DNA from: Pseudomonadota bacterium
GTDB lineage: Bacteria > Desulfobacterota > Binatia > Binatales > Binataceae
Assembly: GCA_021325355.1 (NCBI GenBank)
Contig: JAJPHI010000016.1
Location: forward strand, 39,733 to 103,732
Reading direction: 5' to 3'
DNA: 64,000 nucleotides
Shown: positions 36,256 to 44,589 of the stretch, in pieces
Position numbering within the stretch: position 1 is the stretch's first letter
How the letters are laid out: each line of letters begins with the position of its first letter
Position numbers and translations under genes: made by a program
The notes under the pieces: model-generated
Databases searched by the model: none
What the model was told of the DNA's origin: nothing
The model's input: the letters and a program-made list of their open reading frames with translations, nothing else

Positions 36256-37116
36256 ATGTCGATGCTATCGCGACTTATCGCTTCAGCTTGCGCACTCGCG
36301 CTGCTGATCGCAGTACTGAGCAACAAACCGGCGCTGGCGGCCTCCCTGGATGGTGGATCAACCAGGTACTTTGCGACGTTGCCGCCTCATGCGAGCCTGC
36401 CAAGTGGCGCCGAATGCGCCGCGGAAATTCCGCCCACCCCTGAAACCGTAATCGGCAATATACCTTTTAATCACCAGATCCCGACGAAATTGCAGCTTGC
36501 CGGCTTTCATCTAGCGGCGATGGCTAAGCCGACGCTGCCCGGCGTCGATTATGAGCGAATTGACGGCGATTATACCGGCAGTACTGACATGATCCTCAGA
36601 TGGGCGGCGTGCAAGTGGGGCATCGACGAAAATCTTGTCCGCGCGCAGGCCTGGACGGAGAGCAAGTGGATCCAGGGCGGGACCAACCCGCCTCGCGGTG
36701 GCGGCGACAGGCGTTATGATCGAAGTCAATGCGTACGCGGTACCTTCGATGCGCTCTGGGACTATGATTGTCCGAATTGCTGCTATCAGTCGTGGGGAAT
36801 TCTTCAGACCAAGGTTTACTATGCGCCTGCCACCTGGCCCATGATTAAGGACTCGACGGCCTTCAACGCCGATTATCGTTACGCCGAGGAGCGGGCATGC
36901 CTCGATGGCAAGTTCACCAGTTATTTTGCCAGCGCTGCGCAACAGCCGAACACCTATAGTCTGGACGTTGCCGCTGGAAATGTTGATCGCCTGCTATGGG
37001 GATGCACCGGAATGCATTTTTCCGGCGGATGGTATGATCACAATGCGCTCCCTTACATCGATGAAGTTCGGCGAGCCCTGTACGCGCAACCGTGGACCAG
37101 ATTGTCCTCTGAATAG
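36256..37116 (+). CDS. Secreted lysozyme/transglycosylase-like protein, paralogue of 33165-34358
   Basis: 286 residues with signal peptide (about 1-29, ending ALAA) and only the Cys-rich domain; the Ig module and linker of the other copy are missing. Nearly identical blocks are YTGSTDMI, RWAACK, GIDEN, CYQSWGILQTKVYY and SYFAS.AQQPNTY. The likely catalytic Glu is Glu135 in RAQAWTESKW and GILQ matches transglycosylase motif II. A GAGGTGGG ribosome site abuts the ATG. It ends six bases before the gspN stop codon, so the end of the secretion operon converges on it. Possible type II secretion substrate; that is inference. Confidence 0.72.
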   Translation: MSMLSRLIASACALALLIAVLSNKPALAASLDGGSTRYFATLPPHASLPSGAECAAEIPPTPETVIGNIPFNHQIPTKLQLAGFHLAAMAKPTLPGVDYERIDGDYTGSTDMILRWAACKWGIDENLVRAQAWTESKWIQGGTNPPRGGGDRRYDRSQCVRGTFDALWDYDCPNCCYQSWGILQTKVYYAPATWPMIKDSTAFNADYRYAEERACLDGKFTSYFASAAQQPNTYSLDVAAGNVDRLLWGCTGMHFSGGWYDHNALPYIDEVRRALYAQPWTRLSSE

Positions 37117-37122
37117 ACCGAC

Positions 37123-37986
37123 TCAGGTGATGGTCGGAGCGAGGAGCGGGCCATTGACGTAATAGGGGCCTTCGTCGGGCGGATGCGGCAACATGTGGAA
37201 GAACAGGCCGAAATGGTCGTGTCCCGACGGAGTCGGGGTCAGCGCGATCTGCGCCTCGATCGTGCTGAGATGCAGATCGGGCGCCAGACGGATGACGCCA
37301 TCGGCCCGACTATCGACGTCGCCGCCGTGGGTTTCGACGTCCTGAAACGTCAGCGTGCCGTTACTCAGCAGAAGATGACCGGTTACCTCGCCGAGATGGA
37401 TCAACGGGAAGCCCTCGGTGATTTGCAGCGTCACCTGTTCGGCCCGCACCGTCGCTTCGCCCCGGTCGCCGGTTATGGCCGCTCCCTGGATTTCGGCGGA
37501 GCCTTTGCCGGAGAGAGCGCCGGTCAGCGCCGATCCTTCGGGTCCGAAGCGCGGCAACCCGCTGAGACTCAGCCCGTGCGCATCGAAGTCCACCGTGACG
37601 GCGTTCGGCTTCTGCGCGATGGTAGCGCGCAGGACGCCGTTGAAGATCTGCGCCGACAGCGACACCCCGGTGCGGCCGTCAAGGATACTCGCGAGGCTCG
37701 GCGCGAGGGCAACGGATTTGCTTTCCAGCAAAGGAGCTTGTCCCGAGTCGGCGGTTGAAAGCAGGCTTACGTTCTCAAGGCGCACGCCAAATGGAAGATT
37801 GAGCCGCTGATCCTGGTAAACCAGCCGCAATTGATAGGGTGCCAGCATCTGCGAGACCTTCGCGTTGTAGGGAAAGGCAGCGATGAAAGTCAGCGCGAAG
37901 AGCAGGAGCGCGGTCAGAATTCCGCCCGCGACAACCACGCGGCGGCGCACGAATGGGCGTTCCGGCGCGGCATCCCGTTTAGCCAT
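37123..37986 (-). CDS. gspN: Type II secretion system protein N
   Basis: 287 residues from the ATG at 37984-37986, which overlaps the gspM stop by 8 bp. One N-terminal TM helix (about 18-40, VVAGGILTALLLFALTFIAAF) is followed by a periplasmic beta-rich domain with repeated strands, ending near DEGPYYVNGPLLAPTIT. The sequence fits the GspN family of the Desulfobacterota-type operons, where GspN is last. Its exact role in the assembly platform is not established; it may replace part of GspC function. Confidence 0.8.
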   Translation of the reverse strand: MAKRDAAPERPFVRRRVVVAGGILTALLLFALTFIAAFPYNAKVSQMLAPYQLRLVYQDQRLNLPFGVRLENVSLLSTADSGQAPLLESKSVALAPSLASILDGRTGVSLSAQIFNGVLRATIAQKPNAVTVDFDAHGLSLSGLPRFGPEGSALTGALSGKGSAEIQGAAITGDRGEATVRAEQVTLQITEGFPLIHLGEVTGHLLLSNGTLTFQDVETHGGDVDSRADGVIRLAPDLHLSTIEAQIALTPTPSGHDHFGLFFHMLPHPPDEGPYYVNGPLLAPTIT

Positions 37987-38665
37987 CCTTGGCAAGCGCC
38001 ACGCAGGTCAGGTCGGCGTCGAAGGAATGGCTGTCGCGAGCATGCGAGCGCAGTTGCAGGCTCGACACCGCGACCGGGTTCGGCAGCGTCTGCACGCCAT
38101 AAAGGACGTCGACTACCTGGTCGAGAGTGATGTCCTGCAATTTGACATCAACGCTGTATTCGCGAAAGCCCCCCGGCACTTCGTGATCGGTGGGTGAAAT
38201 CGAGCCGATATGATCGCGAGTGACACTGCGGGTCAGCGTCTGCTCGATAATCGAGAACAACGAAAACGTCTTGGGATTGGGCACGGTGCGCTGCTGGGCG
38301 GCGGCGAGCTCGGCGCGTACTCGGTCGTAGCTGCGCATCATGCTGCGGATGTCCACCAGATCCTGGCGGCGGGTCGCCACGCTGTCAGCGAGGCTGTCGC
38401 GAAGGTTCACGATCGGTGAATAGATGAGGCTATAGACGAGCAGCAGACCGAGGACGCCGCCGGCGACGTTGAGGAGCAGTTTTTCCCGCGGCTCACGATG
38501 CTCGTAATAGGTGCGCGCGCGATGCCATGCCGGGGCGACCGTCGCCGCCGCGCGGTCATAGTAGGGGCGCAGCGGTTCGAGCAGCTCGGCCAACTTGCCG
38601 GGGAGGCGCCGAAGGGGGTCGGGCATCGTCGCCCGCGGGATCAGGTTGCGCCACCGCTCGAGCAT
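37979..38665 (-). CDS. gspM: Type II secretion system protein M
   Basis: 228 residues. A single TM helix (about 66-83, LLLNVAGGVLGLLLVYSLIY) is preceded by a longer than usual cytoplasmic N-terminus. Then comes a coiled-coil-like stretch (SLADSVATRRQDL...) and a small periplasmic ferredoxin-like domain. It forms the inner-membrane platform with GspL, GspF and GspE. Its ATG overlaps the gspL stop (ATGA), so it is translationally coupled. Confidence 0.83.
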   Translation of the reverse strand: MLERWRNLIPRATMPDPLRRLPGKLAELLEPLRPYYDRAAATVAPAWHRARTYYEHREPREKLLLNVAGGVLGLLLVYSLIYSPIVNLRDSLADSVATRRQDLVDIRSMMRSYDRVRAELAAAQQRTVPNPKTFSLFSIIEQTLTRSVTRDHIGSISPTDHEVPGGFREYSVDVKLQDITLDQVVDVLYGVQTLPNPVAVSSLQLRSHARDSHSFDADLTCVALAKDG

Positions 38666-40098
38666 CAGAGACCCGCTCCGGAATTGAGCCTCGCGCTCAG
38701 TCGGAATTCGACGCGACCGGGATCACTGCCGGTGCCGGCGTGCTCGACCTCGATCGAGGAAAAGTTTCCGCTGCGCTCGAGCGCGCGCTTGATCAGATCG
38801 ACGGTAGCGAAGGAATCGGCTGAGCCCTCGAGTTTCACGCCGGTATCGTCGATCGAAACACTGTCGGCCCGGATGGATACCGAGGCTGGGATCGCGCGCG
38901 ACAGATCGAGCAGGATATCAAGCGGCGAGCCGCCCGCGAGGTTACCGCCCAGCAGCCGCAGTCGGCCGTTCATCTCCTTGAGCTTGTTCTGCAGCGTCGC
39001 GCGAGCCGTGGCAGGATCCGTATCACCCAGCGCCGGAGCGACGCTGGCGGCGATCGCGGAATCGAGGACGTGAAGCTCGCGAGCGTTCACCATGATCGCC
39101 AGCAGGAGATGCAGGACGGCCACGCCGGCCAGGGTCGCCGCCAGCGCCGCGGGCAGCCGCCACGAGGCGATCCCCTTGATCCGACCACGAAAACTGAATT
39201 CGTTTTGACGAAAATTGAGGAGTTCCAGCGGTTCAACCGGCGCCTCGCTCAACAGCATCCCGAGGCATCCGGCGAACCGGGTCGTCTCCTTGGCGCCGTG
39301 GATCAGCGTGGAGCAGTCAAAGTCGCCGAATTCGAGCACCGGCAGATCGAGGTCGGCCGAGAGCTCTTCACGAAAGGCCTGATCTGCCGCGCGGGGACCG
39401 GCGACCACGATATCCGCATCATGGAGTTCGTGGGCGTGGGCCAGCAGGGTCTGGCGGATGGTCGCCAGAAGGGTGCGCGCCGCGGGCGCATCAAGGTCGA
39501 GCCGCTGCGCGATTGTTCGCAGTGCGCGAATTCCCCCGGCTTCATCGACCAGGATAATCGAAGTCGATTCGTCCGCCACTTCGAGCATCAGGTGGGGACG
39601 CTTTTGACCATTGCGCGCATGGGCCAGCAAGCCGGCCAGCGCCTGAGCCCCGAGCGTCACGGTCTTGGGATCGAGTCCCGCCCGCGCCATCAGATCCAGA
39701 TGACGGCGGACCTCCTCGCGTCGCGCGCAGGCGGCGAGCACGATGGAGTTGGACTCGCGGCGGCCGATCCGCGCGTGGGCGACGATGGCATCGTCAATCG
39801 CAAAGGGCAGGTGCTCCTCGAGGGCGAAGGGCACCACCTGGTTGAGCCGGCGGCGATCGGCAAAGGGCAGGGCGAGGAGGCGCTTGGCCACGGTTTCGCC
39901 GGGAAGGCAGGAAATGGTCAGATCCGGCGGACCGCTGGTGGCAACAATCCGGCTCAGCGCGCCGACGAGGTCATGTTCGCCGTCGCCGCGATGCTGCTCG
40001 AACAGATCGATCAGATCGAGCTGCTTGAGGGTGCGGTCGGCGAGGGCGGCGCGCACCGATTCGCCGCCCAGCTCCAATGCAAGAATGCGCTGTCCCAT
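38665..40098 (-). CDS. gspL: Type II secretion system protein L
   Basis: 477 residues. An actin-like cytoplasmic domain (about 1-300, beginning ILALELGGESVRAAL and containing LPFALEEHLPF) binds the ATPase GspE. A TM helix follows near 320 (ALAATLAGVAVLHLLLAIMV), then a periplasmic domain with SVSIRADSVSIDD and a ferredoxin-like end. This is the usual GspL architecture, linking GspE to GspM. It is 49 bp downstream of gspK. Confidence 0.87.
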   Translation of the reverse strand: MGQRILALELGGESVRAALADRTLKQLDLIDLFEQHRGDGEHDLVGALSRIVATSGPPDLTISCLPGETVAKRLLALPFADRRRLNQVVPFALEEHLPFAIDDAIVAHARIGRRESNSIVLAACARREEVRRHLDLMARAGLDPKTVTLGAQALAGLLAHARNGQKRPHLMLEVADESTSIILVDEAGGIRALRTIAQRLDLDAPAARTLLATIRQTLLAHAHELHDADIVVAGPRAADQAFREELSADLDLPVLEFGDFDCSTLIHGAKETTRFAGCLGMLLSEAPVEPLELLNFRQNEFSFRGRIKGIASWRLPAALAATLAGVAVLHLLLAIMVNARELHVLDSAIAASVAPALGDTDPATARATLQNKLKEMNGRLRLLGGNLAGGSPLDILLDLSRAIPASVSIRADSVSIDDTGVKLEGSADSFATVDLIKRALERSGNFSSIEVEHAGTGSDPGRVEFRLSARLNSGAGL

Positions 40099-40147
40099 CT
40101 AGCCGACCACGCTCACCCCGGCAACGCCGCCCCACCCGTCCGGCGGC

Positions 40148-41128
40148 TTAGTCTTCGTGCCAGACCACCAGGGCGAATTGCGCGCCCGTCACCGGATTGA
40201 TCTCGCCGCGTTTGAACGTCGCGTAAATACGCTTCCGCGCGCCGGCGAAATCTCCTTCGCCGATTATGGTAAAGAAATTACTGCGCACGGCCAACAAGGA
40301 CTGAAACTGCGGATCATTCGGCAAAGACGCCTCGTTCTTGAGGTCCGTGATACTCAGATACGGCGCCGTCAGCCGCCGCGCGACGATTTCCTGGACCACG
40401 CTCGGGTCATTCTCAAGCGCCGGGGATAACGCCGCAAGCACCTCGGGCGGCGCCGTATTGACGTTGATCTGCCGCGTCGGCACCGCGGTCAGGCATTGGG
40501 AAAGCTTGATAAAGGCCGCGTCGTCGACTCCTTTGAGCATCCGCAGATCATACACCGTCGGGATCGGACCGTTGCGCGGCTCGTACGGCGGGGTGAGAGT
40601 CAGATAGAAATCCGCCTCTGCGCCACCATCGCGCGCAACATTGTCGGCATCGAGCCAGTCTTCGAGGACCGGCAGGAGATCCGGCGAGAGGCCGAGGTTC
40701 TCGATCAAGCGGCCGAAAATCGGCTCCATGTTGGGATCGATATCGCCACGATTGCCCAGCAGCAGGTTGACGTTCAGCTTGCGGTCTTCGTCGGCGATCG
40801 CGACCGAGGCGTAACCGCCATCGATGGGCACCGGAGCAGCCGGTTGGGCCCACGGCTGGTCGAGACTGTCGTGGATCGACGAGCCGGTGGTGCCGTTGTT
40901 GATCGGTGTGTTGGCGATCGAGCTCTGTTCGAGGATCGCGAGACCGACCGCGACCGCCGACCGCGCGAGATAGTGGGCCTTCAGCTCATCGGCCTGGTTG
41001 GCTGCGCTGCGATAACCGAGCGCGGCGGACGTGGTGAAGTCGCCGACCAGGATGGTCATCAGAGCGATGGCCAGCATGGTCGCCATCAGGGCAACGCCGC
41101 GCCGCAGTCTTAGGCGCGACTTCACCAT
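40148..41128 (-). CDS. gspK: Type II secretion system minor pseudopilin K
   Basis: 326 residues. The N-terminus RRGVALMATMLAIALMTIL is a prepilin-like sequence lacking Glu5, as expected for GspK. A large periplasmic insert includes the helix-hairpin-helix-like part VDDAAFIKLSQCLTAVPTRQINVNTAPPEVL. GspK caps the pseudopilus tip with GspI and GspJ. Its ATG overlaps the gspJ stop by 7 bp. Confidence 0.9.
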   Translation of the reverse strand: MVKSRLRLRRGVALMATMLAIALMTILVGDFTTSAALGYRSAANQADELKAHYLARSAVAVGLAILEQSSIANTPINNGTTGSSIHDSLDQPWAQPAAPVPIDGGYASVAIADEDRKLNVNLLLGNRGDIDPNMEPIFGRLIENLGLSPDLLPVLEDWLDADNVARDGGAEADFYLTLTPPYEPRNGPIPTVYDLRMLKGVDDAAFIKLSQCLTAVPTRQINVNTAPPEVLAALSPALENDPSVVQEIVARRLTAPYLSITDLKNEASLPNDPQFQSLLAVRSNFFTIIGEGDFAGARKRIYATFKRGEINPVTGAQFALVVWHED

Positions 41129-41838
41129 TGGTTGAACGCCATCGGCAGCGTGACGACGGTGGACAAGGGCAGTGGCGCGCCGTTCGGCTGCGCCAGCACC
41201 AGATCGATCATGACCGCCTGCGGCAACTGTCGCTGCGGTGGCAGACTCCCTGAGTTCCAGGACTCGTTCCAGATATTGCCGTCAAAATAGCGGAAGTGCA
41301 GAGAAAGCAGATTGTCGGCCAGCTCAAGACTCACCCCCGGACCGCCCTCGCCGCTGCTGAGCAGGCTGCTGCGCTGCGTTCGTGTGAGGATGAACCATCC
41401 GCGCTGATTCGGATTGCGAGCGGTGGTGTAGGTGATCGTATCCTCGGCGCCGAAGTCTTCGATGGAACGGCGATGGCCCGGGTCGATGGTCGAGAAACTA
41501 AGGTCGTCCAGCGGCACATTATTTTCCATCCGGCCCTGACCGAGAATCAGAACGATGCTCGGCGGGCCGAAGAGCGTCTGCACGCTGCCGCGAAGCTCAT
41601 TGCTCATCTGCCACAGGATATGACGGCCCTGCTCGGCGGTGGCGATGCGCGCTTCGGCATTCACCTTGCCGGTGGCGACGGCATGAAACGAATCCGCCAG
41701 CATCACGAAGATCAGGGCGAGGATTGCGATCGCCACCATCAACTCGATCAGCGTGAAGGCGGGGGCGAGGCGCGGGCCGCCCCGCCGCTGCCGCCGTGAT
41801 TCCGTTTCGCGCGCCATCCGGTTTTCCGCGCGCACCAT
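41122..41838 (-). CDS. gspJ: Type II secretion system minor pseudopilin J
   Basis: 238 residues. The prepilin motif APA/FTLIELMVAIAIL has Glu5, but Ala rather than Gly at the residue before the cleavage site. A large C-terminal pseudopilin domain follows. The ATG forms a TAATG overlap with the gspI stop, so translational coupling supports this start despite a 29-residue leader. It builds the tip complex with GspI and GspK. Confidence 0.88.
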   Translation of the reverse strand: MVRAENRMARETESRRQRRGGPRLAPAFTLIELMVAIAILALIFVMLADSFHAVATGKVNAEARIATAEQGRHILWQMSNELRGSVQTLFGPPSIVLILGQGRMENNVPLDDLSFSTIDPGHRRSIEDFGAEDTITYTTARNPNQRGWFILTRTQRSSLLSSGEGGPGVSLELADNLLSLHFRYFDGNIWNESWNSGSLPPQRQLPQAVMIDLVLAQPNGAPLPLSTVVTLPMAFNQW

Positions 41839-42341
41839 TACTGCGGCAGCGCAGCGCGCTGCATCGGCTGCGGATTACGCATGAATTCGGTCAGGCTGAA
41901 GCTGTTAATGAAGCGCGGACCGTACTCGACGGTGATATGCACGCGCTCGATATCCGGGAAGACCGGCGACTGGTCAACCTCCTGAACCCATCGATAATTC
42001 GGGTAAAGCCCGGGATAAAGCCGATTGAAATCACCGTGAGAGTGCCCGCTCGGCGGAAACCGTTCCAGTTCGGCCTGCGACATCAGGCCCTGCGCCAGCA
42101 TCGCCGCCCGCGTCAGCTCCTGCGCCCGGATCACCGATTGGAGATCGGTATGATGGAGCGCGAGCAGGGCGGTCATCGCGATGCCGATGAAGGCGACGGC
42201 GATCATCACCTCGAGGAGGGTGAAGGCGGCACGCATCGCCGGCCGTCGCGGATAGGCGGCGGGCCGCGGGCGATCGTGGCCACAACGCCGTTGGGCGCCG
42301 CATACGCAGGGCGGTTCCGCGACTTCGGCCCGGGTCGTCAT
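41838..42341 (-). CDS. gspI: Type II secretion system minor pseudopilin I
   Basis: 167 residues from the ATG at 42341, which shares ATGA with the gspH stop. The prepilin motif MRAA/FTLLEVMIAVAF has Glu5 and Ala at -1. Starting at 42341 gives a 38-residue Cys- and Pro-containing leader, unusually long. The internal ATG at 42236 would give a four-residue leader but has no ribosome site. The coupled start is more likely for translation, the internal one for a standard leader. Confidence 0.83.
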   Translation of the reverse strand: MTTRAEVAEPPCVCGAQRRCGHDRPRPAAYPRRPAMRAAFTLLEVMIAVAFIGIAMTALLALHHTDLQSVIRAQELTRAAMLAQGLMSQAELERFPPSGHSHGDFNRLYPGLYPNYRWVQEVDQSPVFPDIERVHITVEYGPRFINSFSLTEFMRNPQPMQRAALPQ

Positions 42342-42901
42342 CCCTGGAACATCGCGCCGGCGTTGCCCGGGCTGATATCGCCGCGCGCGATCGCGGTGCG
42401 GCCGCTGTAAGGGTTGATGGCGAGGGTGAGGACCTCGCCGGCGTCATCGACCAGATGAATCACGGTCGCGTCCGCGGCCCCGCTCGGATAGAACTGCGTA
42501 CTGATGGTGCCGCGGCGGAAATCACCCATCCCCTCGACCCACACATCGCGCAGCCGGACGCCGAGCGGGAAACGCACGGCCCCACCGGCGGGACCGGTTT
42601 CCAGTTGGAACTGGGGGTTGGCAGCAAAGGGATCCAGCCGCGTGACCGCGTAACCGTTCGCGTCGAGGCTGAAGGTCAGGCGCAGCAGCACCTTCTGCGC
42701 GCCCGCCTCTTCATAAAGATAGTTCGTGCGACTGGCCAGTCTGAGCGCCTCGCTGCGCAGCTCGGAGCGGTGCATGCCGCCGAAGTACGGCAGCGCGATC
42801 AGCATGACGAGCCCCATGATAAAGAGCACGACGGCCAGTTCCAGCAACGTGAAGGCAGGACTGAGAGGGGCGCTGCGCCGTCGTGTTCGGACTAAGCTCA
42901 C
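42338..42901 (-). CDS. gspH: Type II secretion system pseudopilin H
   Basis: 187 residues from a GTG at 42899-42901 that overlaps the gspG TGA (GTGA). The prepilin motif LSPA/FTLLELAVVLFIMG again has Ala at -1 and Glu at +5. The C-terminal GspH beta domain follows. The frame is open upstream to 43009 but only as a shadow of gspG. It forms part of the pseudopilus below the tip complex. Confidence 0.85.
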   Translation of the reverse strand: MSLVRTRRRSAPLSPAFTLLELAVVLFIMGLVMLIALPYFGGMHRSELRSEALRLASRTNYLYEEAGAQKVLLRLTFSLDANGYAVTRLDPFAANPQFQLETGPAGGAVRFPLGVRLRDVWVEGMGDFRRGTISTQFYPSGAADATVIHLVDDAGEVLTLAINPYSGRTAIARGDISPGNAGAMFQG

Positions 42902-43329
42902 GACGTGCTGCCGTCGATATTGCCGTCGCCTTCGACGCCGTGAGGTCCCAGCGACTTCAGCGTATAACCGTCGGTCCCGTCGCTCTGATAGACGTAGGAA
43001 TGTCCCCACGGGTCGGGCGGAATCTTCTCGAGGTACGGCCCTTGCCAGTCGCTCGGCACGTTGCCGGTGCTTGGCTGGCTGACGAGCGCGTTCAAGCCCT
43101 GGTCGGTGGTGGGATAGCTGCCCGCATCAAGGTAATAGCGATCGAGCCCGCTCTTGATCTGGGCGATATCGGCCTGGGCCTTGACCCGCTTCGCGCGATC
43201 GGTCGCGCTGCGCAGATTCTGCACCACGATCGTGGCGAGCAGACCGATGATCAGGATGACGACCATCAGCTCGATCAGAGTAAATCCCTGCTCGAGCCGG
43301 ATGCGCCTGGATTTACCCGTCTGAAACAT
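42898..43329 (-). CDS. gspG: Type II secretion system major pseudopilin G
   Basis: 143 residues from the ATG at 43327-43329 (GAGGTG upstream); a GTG nine bases earlier is the alternative. The classic prepilin site EQG/FTLIELMVVILIIGLLA has Gly at -1 and Glu5. The C-terminal YYLDAGSYPTTDQGLNAL and PPDPWGHSYVY are the calcium-binding GspG signature. It polymerises into the piston-like pseudopilus. Confidence 0.95.
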   Translation of the reverse strand: MFQTGKSRRIRLEQGFTLIELMVVILIIGLLATIVVQNLRSATDRAKRVKAQADIAQIKSGLDRYYLDAGSYPTTDQGLNALVSQPSTGNVPSDWQGPYLEKIPPDPWGHSYVYQSDGTDGYTLKSLGPHGVEGDGNIDGSTS

Positions 43330-43341
43330 GCGCCTCACACC

Positions 43342-44568
43342 TCACTGCATCATTTGATTAAGTTGAAAGATTGGCTGCAGGATCGACAACATCATCACGA
43401 GGATGACCCCGCCCATCAGGATCGTCATGAATGGTCCGAGCAGCGTGGTTAGCTGGGCCAGCGAGGAATCGACCTCGCGCTCGTAATTGTCGGCGACGCG
43501 CTGCAGCATCTGTTCGAGTTCGCCCGAGCGTTCACCGACTTTGATCATTTCGATCATCAAGGAGGGAAAGAGGCCGCTGCGCTGAAGCGTATGCCCCATC
43601 CCGTGGCCCTCGCGGATACTGTCGCGACTCTGCTCGATCGCCTCGCCGAGCAGCGTATTGGAGACTACGCGTCGGACCGCGGTGAGCGCCGGAATCAACT
43701 GCACGCCGCTTTCGAGAAGGGTCGCGAGCGTCCGCGCGAACCGCGCGCAGATGATCTTCGTGAGCGTGCGCCCAAGATACGGAGTGCGCAGGATCCAGGT
43801 GTCATAGAAACGGCGACCGCGGGCGGTCGAGAGCGCGAACATCACGCCCGCCACCAGCGCGGTCAGGCCGATAACCAGCACGAGCCAATCGGCGGAGAGG
43901 AAATTGGCCAGGCGAATCAGCACGCGCGTCATCAGGGGCAGCGCGGCGTGCTGCTGCTGAAAAATCGTGGCCACCTGCGGAATCACGTAGGTGACCAGGA
44001 AGCCCATGATCAGAAAGCCGGCGGTGATCATGATGACCGGATAGGTCAGCGCGCCACGAACCTTGCTGACGAACTCCGATTGCTTTTCGCTGTAGTCGGC
44101 GAGGCGGTCGAGCACCGCTTCGAGGGCGCCCGCGGCTTCACCAACCCGCACCATGCCGACATAGAGATCGGAGAAGATCTCCGGATGCAGCGCCATCGCG
44201 TCGGCCAGTGACGAGCCCTCGCGAACCCGCTCGCGCACCTGTGAGAGCATCCGCTTGACATGCGGCCGGGTGGTCTGATCGCCCAAGGTCCCGAGGGCAT
44301 CGACGAGCTGCACGCCTGCGCTCAGGAGCGTGCTGAGCTGGCGCGTAAGCAGGGCCAGTTCGGGCGCCGGAATTTTCCGCCTTAAGGTGGGTAGCCAACT
44401 GACGCTCGGGCGTTCGGTGGTGGCGGCGCGCGCGGTTTCGCTGAGATCGGTCGGAAAGATGCCGAGTTCACGCAGCTTGCCGCGCGCGGTGCGCGGACTG
44501 TCGGCATCGATAACGCCGGCGACGCTGCGGCCGCTGGCCGCCAATCCTCGATAGGCAAAGACCGGCAT
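43342..44568 (-). CDS. gspF: Type II secretion system inner membrane protein F
   Basis: 408 residues, the normal length. Two cytoplasmic helical GspF domains alternate with three TM regions (near 175-195, 225-245 and 380-400). The motif LLSAGVQLVDAL and its second-copy counterpart LLESGVQLIPALTAV are typical. It is the polytopic core of the assembly platform. Gap of 21 bp after gspE and 12 bp before gspG. Confidence 0.95.
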   Translation of the reverse strand: MPVFAYRGLAASGRSVAGVIDADSPRTARGKLRELGIFPTDLSETARAATTERPSVSWLPTLRRKIPAPELALLTRQLSTLLSAGVQLVDALGTLGDQTTRPHVKRMLSQVRERVREGSSLADAMALHPEIFSDLYVGMVRVGEAAGALEAVLDRLADYSEKQSEFVSKVRGALTYPVIMITAGFLIMGFLVTYVIPQVATIFQQQHAALPLMTRVLIRLANFLSADWLVLVIGLTALVAGVMFALSTARGRRFYDTWILRTPYLGRTLTKIICARFARTLATLLESGVQLIPALTAVRRVVSNTLLGEAIEQSRDSIREGHGMGHTLQRSGLFPSLMIEMIKVGERSGELEQMLQRVADNYEREVDSSLAQLTTLLGPFMTILMGGVILVMMLSILQPIFQLNQMMQ

Positions 44569-44589
44569 GTTAGCAGTCTGAGTGCAGCT

